Shown: positions 59,151-64,000 of the stretch, one piece after another
Layout of the letters: each line of letters begins with the position of its first letter
Position numbering within the stretch: position 1 is the stretch's first letter
Assembly: GCF_000504285.1 (NCBI RefSeq)
Contig: NZ_KI632511.1
Span: 9,344,154 to 9,408,153 of the forward strand
Direction of reading: 5' to 3'
Source: Actinospica robiniae DSM 44927
GTDB taxonomy: Bacteria; Actinomycetota; Actinomycetes; Streptomycetales; Catenulisporaceae
Length of the DNA stretch: 64,000 bases
Program-made: the position numbers and the translations under genes
Notes under the pieces: generated by a model
Told to the model about the DNA's origin: nothing
The model's database searches: none
The model's input: only the letters and a program-made list of their open reading frames with translations

Positions 59151-59528
59151 ATGGTGGACATGAAGCTCGAGCTGGTATTTCTCCCGGTTTCCGACGTCGA
59201 CCGCGCCAAAGCGTTCTACACCGACAAGGTCGGCTTCATCGCCGACCACGACCACACGGTCAGCGATGAGATCCGATTCGTGCAGCTGACCCCTCCCGGG
59301 TCGGCCTGCTCGATCGCGATCGGCAGGGGCCTTGTCGAGGGTGAACCGGGGAGCGTGCGCGGCCTGCAGATGGTGGTCGCCGACATCGAGGCCGCGCGCG
59401 CAGAGCTTGTCGAGCGCGGGGTCGAGGTCAGCGGCATCGAGGACCTTGACTGGGGCCGTTTTGTCTCCTTCGCCGACCCGGACGGCAACAAGTGGTCACT
59501 TCAGCAACTGCCGCAGTGGCGTGGCTGA
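59151..59528 (+). CDS. VOC family protein (glyoxalase/bleomycin-resistance fold)
   Basis: A 125-residue vicinal-oxygen-chelate protein: MKLELVFLPVSDVDRAKAFYTDKVGFIADHD at the start and GRFVSFADPDGNKWSLQQLP at the end, with the paired beta-alpha-beta3 layout. The usual glutamate or histidine metal ligands are only partly visible, so whether it is an enzyme or a binding protein is open. Confidence 0.9.
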   Translation: MVDMKLELVFLPVSDVDRAKAFYTDKVGFIADHDHTVSDEIRFVQLTPPGSACSIAIGRGLVEGEPGSVRGLQMVVADIEAARAELVERGVEVSGIEDLDWGRFVSFADPDGNKWSLQQLPQWRG

Positions 59529-59554
59529 AGGTCCGCGAGCGGGCTTGGGCGGAC

Positions 59555-60016
59555 TCAGGTCGCTGCCACTGCACCGCCCGGGCGCGTTGGAGTGTTCTGG
59601 CCGGCGGCCAGCCACCATTGCCCATCGCGCCGAACGAGGACGTACATCGCCAGCTCCGAGAACGGCAGATCTGGATCCGAGGCGGGCGCCACCGGCTCGC
59701 CGTCTGCGTCGAGCACGAGCCTGGCGATGTGGGCGATGACGACGTCCTGCGCCACCGCGAGCACGTGACGGACCTCGTAGCGGGCCGAGGGCGCGCGCTC
59801 CGGGTGGCTCTGAAACTGGACGTGGATGGGGTGGAGGTGGTCGTAGCCGTCCACCAATGCTCCGTACGGACTTCCCCAGACAACGTCGGCGGCGAACTGC
59901 CGGTTCAAGATCTCGGCGTCATGCCGGTCGAGTCCCTCTTGCAGACCCGCAGCGAACTGCGCGACGGCAGTTTCAGCATCCGCGGACGCGACCGCAAGCC
60001 GCATCCGCCCGGTCAT
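59555..60016 (-). CDS. SnoaL/SgcJ-like NTF2-fold protein
   Basis: A 153-residue protein with the NTF2-like pattern: an N-terminal helix (AVAQFAAGLQEGLDRHDAEILNRQFAADVVWGSPYG), RYEVRHVLAVAQDVVIAHIARLVLDADG and a final strand YVLVRRDGQWWLAAGQNT. This fits the SgcJ/EcaC group of unknown function. It is convergent with the VOC gene across 26 bp. The 245 bp upstream (60017-60261) hold no feature I can name. Confidence 0.8.
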   Translation of the reverse strand: MTGRMRLAVASADAETAVAQFAAGLQEGLDRHDAEILNRQFAADVVWGSPYGALVDGYDHLHPIHVQFQSHPERAPSARYEVRHVLAVAQDVVIAHIARLVLDADGEPVAPASDPDLPFSELAMYVLVRRDGQWWLAAGQNTPTRPGGAVAAT

Positions 60017-60261
60017 CGCCGCTCCACGTGCTCGCGGAAACCGGGGGCCGCGGGTAGAGATCCCATGTCATCGACCTCCTGGGAATCGCGCAGCTGAAGA
60101 CACTCAGCCACCAGATGCCCGAGCCTCCTCGTTCGAAGCGCCAATCGGCCCGACCGGGCGACATGGTGGCGATCCGCAGTCTGCTGCCGAGCTGAGCGCG
60201 GTGAGGCGCCGTCGCCCGCACAGAGACGACCCATGTGATCAGCGGCGTCGCAGGTTACCCG

Positions 60262-60810
60262 TCAGCGCTCATCGCAGGCGCGAACCGCGCATGATTCCAA
60301 ACCCCACCGGTGGTAGACGACCCCTTCGAGTTCGCGTCCGCCAGGTGCCGCGTTGATGTACTGGCCGTCGAATGGGCCGACCTTGGTCACTGCGCGCCCG
60401 TCTCGAAACACGATCTGCAGCCCGTGCTCCGGCTCCCAAGAGCACTCCGACTCCACCGACACGTAGACCGCCGCTCCGTCGCGCCCGACGCTCAGCTCGC
60501 CGAACACGATGTGCTGCCACACCTCGTCAGGAGTGCTGATAGACGGGAAGCCCTCCTCGTCTCCTACGTCGGACTGCACGTCCAGGTAGTACTCGAAGAT
60601 CGACTGCGCCGAGCTCTTCAGCACGCTCTCGTCGAGTCCGAGGAACGCGGAGACGGCGTCATGAACCTGGAGCGGCGACGGGTCGTCGCCATAGCCCTCG
60701 ACCGTGAACGTATGCTCGCCGCCACCCAGCACGGGCACCGGGATCGGCCGGCTCTGGTACCACTCATACTTCGGATCCAACGTCAGACGACCGAGACCGG
60801 GAATCTCCAC
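60262..60810 (-). CDS. DUF6985-like protein
   Basis: A 182-residue acidic protein. Its later part, AAVYVSVESECSWEPEHGLQIVFRDGRAVTKVGPFDGQYINA, resembles DUF6985, a family sometimes compared with immunity proteins of polymorphic toxins. No toxin gene is nearby. The cytoplasmic start MEIPGLGRLTLDPKYEW has no signal peptide. Confidence 0.65.
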   Translation of the reverse strand: MEIPGLGRLTLDPKYEWYQSRPIPVPVLGGGEHTFTVEGYGDDPSPLQVHDAVSAFLGLDESVLKSSAQSIFEYYLDVQSDVGDEEGFPSISTPDEVWQHIVFGELSVGRDGAAVYVSVESECSWEPEHGLQIVFRDGRAVTKVGPFDGQYINAAPGGRELEGVVYHRWGLESCAVRACDER

Positions 60811-60867
60811 GCGGGCAGTTTATTCCAACCATGCGGTATTCCCCTCCGCTGGACTGGAAGCAGAGGG

Positions 60868-61689
60868 CTAATCGGTCAAGCAGAGAAGCGCTGTGGCGTC
60901 GTCGCCGGCCTTGTAGCGTGGCCATTTCGTGCCGGTGGGGTCGGTGGCTTCGGCTTGTCGCACCTGGTGGATGAGGTGTTCGGGGCCGTGGGTGTGGAGC
61001 AGATCGAGCAGTCCGGTCCAGTCGGTTTGGTGGTAGTCCTCGGCGAGGCAGGAGGCTCCGTCGCTGAGGATTGCGGCGCGCTTGAGGTGGGCGCGTTCGA
61101 TCGTGCCGGTCAGGGCGTGGTGTGCGGCCTCGGGGTTGGATCCGGCGACCCAGTAGCCGTCGGGGGTGTTGCGGTGTGGGCGTTGGGCGGCGACCAGGCG
61201 GCTGACGGCCTGCTGGTGTTCCGGGGTGCCGATCTCGTATCGCAGGGTCTGTTGGTGTTCGGCCTGGGCGTAGCCGTCGACGCGTAGATCGGAGATCTTC
61301 GCGATGCCGTCTGGGCCGTCGAGCAGGATGACGGAGTCGAACAGTGAGAGGTATTCGATGGTGGCCTCGTTCTCGCGAAGCAGGGCGATGGAACTGCTGG
61401 GGGTGCCGGTGTGGGTCAGATCGCAGGTCGCTGCGTGGGAGTCGGCGACCTTGGCGAGCGCGCTGGCGGCGCAGTCGGCCAGCGGTGTTGCCGGTCGGGT
61501 GGCGGCTTGCTCGATCAGTGCCGCGGCGAGGTGGGCGACGTACCAGGGGGTGCTGTGGATGCAGCCGGTGCCGAGTTCGGGCGGGGAGCTGAGGCCGTCG
61601 AGCACGAAGGCGAGATGCGGGGTGGCGGCGACGGTGTCCTCGCTGGGCTTGTGTGGGGATCCGGGGGCTGAGGCGAAGCTGACGCGCAC
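60868..61689 (-). CDS. PP2C-like phosphatase domain protein
   Basis: A 273-residue protein with PP2C-type features: SEDTVAATPHLAFVLDGLSSP (about 16-36, the metal-binding aspartate motif), SVILLDGPDG near the middle, ILSDGASCL (about 208) and GDDATALLC (about 262). These match the metal-ligand positions of Ser/Thr phosphatases, though much of the sequence is diverged. It precedes the DeoC-SDR remnant's partner region and shares the divergent promoter region with the GntR gene. Confidence 0.65.
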   Translation of the reverse strand: MRVSFASAPGSPHKPSEDTVAATPHLAFVLDGLSSPPELGTGCIHSTPWYVAHLAAALIEQAATRPATPLADCAASALAKVADSHAATCDLTHTGTPSSSIALLRENEATIEYLSLFDSVILLDGPDGIAKISDLRVDGYAQAEHQQTLRYEIGTPEHQQAVSRLVAAQRPHRNTPDGYWVAGSNPEAAHHALTGTIERAHLKRAAILSDGASCLAEDYHQTDWTGLLDLLHTHGPEHLIHQVRQAEATDPTGTKWPRYKAGDDATALLCLTD

Positions 61690-61722
61690 GGTGATCTCCG
61701 TTCCGGGGCTTGAGCACGTGGA

Positions 61723-61926
61723 TTATTCGTGGGCGCTGATACTTCGTCCGCCGTCGACCACGAGGTGCTGGCCGGTGATGAAAGCCGCGTCGAGTGCGCC
61801 GCGGGCGGCGGCGATGTCGCTCGGGCGTACGCACACGGAAGCGACCTGGCATTCCAGCGCGGTGCGCAGGCCGGCTGTGACCTCGGCGTCGGTCGGTTCG
61901 GGGCGCAGCAGGGAGTGGTCGATCAT
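61723..61926 (-). pseudogene. DeoC-SDR chimeric remnant
   Basis: A 67-codon frame whose first half (MIDHSLLRPEPTDAEVTAGLRTALECQVASVCVRPSDI) is the N-terminus of a deoxyribose-phosphate aldolase-like enzyme and whose last part (AAFITGQHLVVDGGRSI) is the C-terminal end of a short-chain dehydrogenase. The join keeps the reading frame. Neither active site is present: no DeoC Schiff-base lysine and no SDR Tyr-Lys. A deletion fusing two formerly adjacent genes is the simplest explanation. Confidence 0.75.
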
Positions 61927-62017
61927 CGCGGCGACCAGCGCGCGCGTGGGCAGCGGGCCGGACCATCGGGGCAGGTCGAGAGGGGCGGCGGATATGGCGC
62001 GTCTCCTTGCGGCAGAA

Positions 62018-62038
62018 GCTGTCTAGACAGCCTATACT
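62018..62038. promoter_or_regulatory. GntR operator over a promoter
   Basis: GCTGTCTAGACAGC (62018-62031) is a perfect 14-bp palindrome of the GntR/HutC type, directly followed by a TATACT -10 box (62033-62038) for the GntR gene. It lies in the region shared with the minus-strand PP2C-like and remnant genes, so the regulator probably controls itself and formerly the neighbouring operon. Confidence 0.75.
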
Positions 62039-62100
62039 GCAATGACGGGGGCGTCGACACCGCATCGATCCACCCGCCCGACCTGCAAGGAGTCCCCGTC

Positions 62101-62820
62101 ATGGCCGCCGCACCGCAACCGATCTACGAGCGGATCGAGAAGCAGCTGCGCCGCCGGCTGAGCGGCGCGCGCGACGGCGAGCCGTTCCCCTCCGAACCCA
62201 AGCTCGCCAGCGAATTCGGCGTCTCGCGCATGACCGTGCGCGCGGCCCTCGCCGGCTTGGAGCGCGACGGGCTACTCGAACGGGTGCCCGGCAAGGGCAG
62301 CTTCGTGCGCAAGAGCGCGGCGGCCCGCCCCGTCGGTACCCTGATGAGCTTCCACGACCAGGCCGTCGCCCTCGGCAAGACGCCCCGCTCGCGCGTCCTC
62401 GAGGCAGAGACCCGCCCCGCCACCGCCGGACAGGCGGCCGCCCTCTACCCCGACCGTGGTCCGGACGGTCTCAACGTGGTCGCGATCACTCGCGTGCGCT
62501 TGTTCGACGATCTGCCGGTCGCCATCGAATACGCCGCCTTCCCCGCACACCTGACCGGGCTGCTGACCGCGGACCTCGAAACCGGCTCTCTGCACAGCGC
62601 CCTGCGCCGCCTCGGGCTGCGCCCCAGCCTCGGCACTTCCGTCCTCACCGCCCGGACCGCCGACCACGACTCCCTCGAGCTAGCCGTCTCGCCCACCACG
62701 CCGCTGCTGGTCGAGACCCGTTCCATCGTCGACCAGCACCACGATCCCCTCGAACACACCGTCAGTTCCTACATCGCCGACCGCTACGCCCTGCAAGTCG
62801 ACTTCAACGTCGTCGAGTAG
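62101..62820 (+). CDS. GntR family transcriptional regulator, HutC subfamily
   Basis: A 239-residue regulator. The winged helix is IYERIEKQLRRRLSGARDGEPFPSEPKLASEFGVSRMTVRAALAGLERDGLLERVPGKGSFV (about 8-70). The UTRA effector domain follows (about 80-235) with VVAITRVRLFDDLPVAIEYAAFP and the ending YRYALQVDFNVVE-like YALQVDFNVVE. ATG 62101 has AAGGAGT at 62089-62095. The likely effector is a sugar or its phosphate, given the DeoC-SDR remnant across the divergent promoter. Confidence 0.92.
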   Translation: MAAAPQPIYERIEKQLRRRLSGARDGEPFPSEPKLASEFGVSRMTVRAALAGLERDGLLERVPGKGSFVRKSAAARPVGTLMSFHDQAVALGKTPRSRVLEAETRPATAGQAAALYPDRGPDGLNVVAITRVRLFDDLPVAIEYAAFPAHLTGLLTADLETGSLHSALRRLGLRPSLGTSVLTARTADHDSLELAVSPTTPLLVETRSIVDQHHDPLEHTVSSYIADRYALQVDFNVVE

Positions 62821-62875
62821 CGTCCACGCGCCGCAGCCATGCCGTCTCGAGCGAAGTATGTGGCATGATCCAGGC

Positions 62876-63553
62876 ATGGACTCCGCGGATCACTCGGTGC
62901 CCGCCGGGATCGTGTTGATGGCCGACCCCCAGGTCGCAGCAGTGCCGGTTCGCGAGACGGGCGAGGAACTGCTGGACGTACGCGACTGCGGGATGCTCCC
63001 CGTCTCGTCCTCTCGGGCCGATGAAGCAGGAGTTTTCGCGCACGTGCGCATGGCCATCCTGGACCGGCTCGTCATCGCCGACGACGCACTGCCTGACGGG
63101 CTGCGACTGCTGATCGTAGAGGGCTACCGGCCGCCCGCGGTCCAACAGCGATACTTCCAGAAGTACCGGCAGGTACTGCGCGATGCCAACCCCGGCTGGA
63201 GCGACGACCGGCTGCACCTCGCGACCAGCCGCTACGTCAGCCCGCCGGAGATCGCTCCGCACAGCGCAGGGGCCGCAGTCGACCTGACCCTGTGCACGGC
63301 GGACGGACTCGAACTGGACCTCGGTACCGCAATCAACGCGACCCCGGAGCAATCGGCAGGAGCCTGCTACACCGCTCACCCCGGCTTGTCCGCCGAAGCG
63401 AAGCACTACCGGACTGTGCTGACGACCGCGCTGGCCGAGGCAGGGTTCGTCAACTATCCCACCGAATGGTGGCACTGGTCCTACGGCGACCGGTACTGGG
63501 CCCTGGCGACCGGAGCCCCGGCAGCGCTCTACGGCCCGCTCGAAAAGCCGTGA
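62876..63553 (+). CDS. M15 family D-alanyl-D-alanine dipeptidase (VanX/DdpX-like)
   Basis: A 225-residue zinc dipeptidase. The motifs are EGYRPP (82-87), the zinc ligands His129 and Asp136 in PHSAGAAVDLTL, the catalytic Glu197 and zinc ligand His200 in TEWWHWSYGDRYW. No signal peptide is seen, so it probably acts in the cytoplasm on D-Ala-D-Ala, as VanX does, or in dipeptide recycling. There is no vanHA cluster, so it does not indicate glycopeptide resistance. ATG 62876 is used; a start at 62858 is possible. Confidence 0.9.
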   Translation: MDSADHSVPAGIVLMADPQVAAVPVRETGEELLDVRDCGMLPVSSSRADEAGVFAHVRMAILDRLVIADDALPDGLRLLIVEGYRPPAVQQRYFQKYRQVLRDANPGWSDDRLHLATSRYVSPPEIAPHSAGAAVDLTLCTADGLELDLGTAINATPEQSAGACYTAHPGLSAEAKHYRTVLTTALAEAGFVNYPTEWWHWSYGDRYWALATGAPAALYGPLEKP

Positions 63554-63653
63554 CTCGATCATCGCGCTAGGGGGCAAAGAAGGTCCCTGAGAAGCCCCGC
63601 GCGGCAGTCGATTCTGGCCGCAGCACCCGGAAAATCCGTTGCGTTGGGCCGTG

Positions 63654-63707
63654 CTTGGCACCATGGGGCACGTCGACCACGGCAAGACGACCCTCACTAG
63701 TTCGATC
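63654..63707 (+). pseudogene. elongation factor Tu N-terminal fragment
   Basis: Eighteen codons read LGTMGHVDHGKTTLTSSI, the P-loop region of EF-Tu (normally IGTIGHVDHGKTTLTAAI). No open reading frame continues on either side: a few codons upstream and downstream are unrelated, and no start codon fits. It is a short tuf-derived remnant in the 447-bp gap 63554-64000. Confidence 0.7.
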
Positions 63708-63857
63708 GTTCCTGTGACTGCTGAACAGTGGAACCGAGTGCAGGCTGACGGACCGACAGGAATGCTCTGATCTGCACGGAACTGCGCTCAACCGACCTCA
63801 ACTGCACCGAAATGAGCTCGCTGACCGAGTCCTTGGGTGTGAAGGTGTAGTTGGCGG

Positions 63858-64000
63858 CCGCGCCGTCGACCGAGGGCTCGAAGTGGTCGCGCTCGTGCTG
63901 TTCATGCGCGGGGTCGCCATCCGCTTCTAGAACTACGCGTTCTACGGCACCGCCATCGCAGCCGCGGTGCTACTCCACGTCGACCTTCCCCAGCACTCCG
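63858..64000 (+). pseudogene. membrane transporter remnant with in-frame stop, cut by window edge
   Basis: From about 63858 one frame reads GRAVDRGLEVVALVLFMRGVAIRF, a TAG stop at 63928-63930, then NYAFYGTAIAAAVLLHVDLPQHS to the window end. The hydrophobic character and the NYAFY-LLHVDLP pattern recall a FUSC-family transporter, but the assignment is tentative. No start codon or ribosome-binding site is visible, so it is probably a decayed gene fragment. Confidence 0.4.

Noticed and set aside
62876-63553. Vancomycin resistance cluster
   Set aside because: A VanX-like dipeptidase alone, without vanH, vanA or a VanRS pair, is common in cell-wall recycling.
2-64000. tRNA or rRNA genes
   Set aside because: No cloverleaf with a TTCGA arm and flanking acceptor stem, and no rRNA-like sequence, was noticed on reading both strands; a dedicated tRNA scan was not possible.

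Overview
The window is GC-rich actinobacterial chromosome, probably from a mycelial soil organism close to Streptomyces, Catenulispora or Actinospica; the genus is an inference. The actinobacterial markers are a 24-residue ribosomal protein bL37 gene, GlgM-type and GlgC glycogen genes, a predicted F420-dependent LLM oxidoreductase, a DUF6510/molybdopterin oxidoreductase operon, a c-di-AMP (ydaO-type) riboswitch in front of a secreted lysozyme-like protein, and a DasR-like operator. I see no rRNA or tRNA gene, CRISPR array, prophage or complete biosynthetic cluster.

Layout. 1-1947: end of an MFS exporter and a small membrane protein. 1975-6571: a repeat island. A roughly 470-bp imperfect inverted repeat encloses an array of about 60-bp degenerate repeats. 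Two insertion sequences have landed inside it, each with intact ends and target duplications: an ISL3-type element (2853-4385, 8-bp duplication) and an IS4-like element (4639-6244, 5-bp duplication) that splits the right arm. 6586-10418: Gfo/Idh-like oxidoreductase, bL37, an esterase, an NTF2-like protein and polyphosphate kinase 2. 10570-15609: a MerR regulator and a VIT-VWA protein, divergent across a perfect 24-bp palindrome from a molybdopterin oxidoreductase/FAD reductase/DUF6510 operon. 15663-17212: a translationally coupled pair of a duplicated-domain protein and an AbiEii-like nucleotidyltransferase. 17303-19788: glycogen synthesis. 19789-26721: a LitR-like MerR regulator, membrane protein, SDR-DUF2867 protein, MBL hydrolase and a decaying operon. 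26840-30114: a reductive pyrimidine or hydantoin catabolic operon.

30098-38636 holds a FUSC transporter, aminotransferase, CsbD, family-5 uracil-DNA glycosylase, a hydroxysqualene-dehydroxylase-like flavoenzyme, an MFS exporter and a YjbR protein. 38647-45003 holds a Ser/Thr-rich surface protein, an unrecognised three-gene operon, a divergent glucose-6-phosphate dehydrogenase and an aldo/keto reductase. 45098-54305 is a secretion-rich region: riboswitch-controlled lysozyme-like protein, beta-helix protein, Gln/Pro-rich membrane protein, a 973-residue Cys-repeat secreted protein and an orphan sugar-binding lipoprotein. 54710-58340 is a PadR-controlled ABC export operon. 58450-64000 is a patchwork of small hypotheticals, a PP2C-like protein, a DeoC-SDR chimera, a GntR regulator, a D-Ala-D-Ala dipeptidase and, at the edge, remnants of tuf and probably of a membrane transporter.

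The strongest candidates for undescribed biology are the repeat island, the 15663-17212 gene pair, the 39616-42405 operon and the Cys-repeat secreted protein. None can be assigned a function from sequence alone. Gaps of more than 300 bases without a gene are at 1948-2993, 4386-4750, 45827-46435, 49269-49643, 52566-53012, 54306-54709 and 63554-64000, and each is described in a feature.
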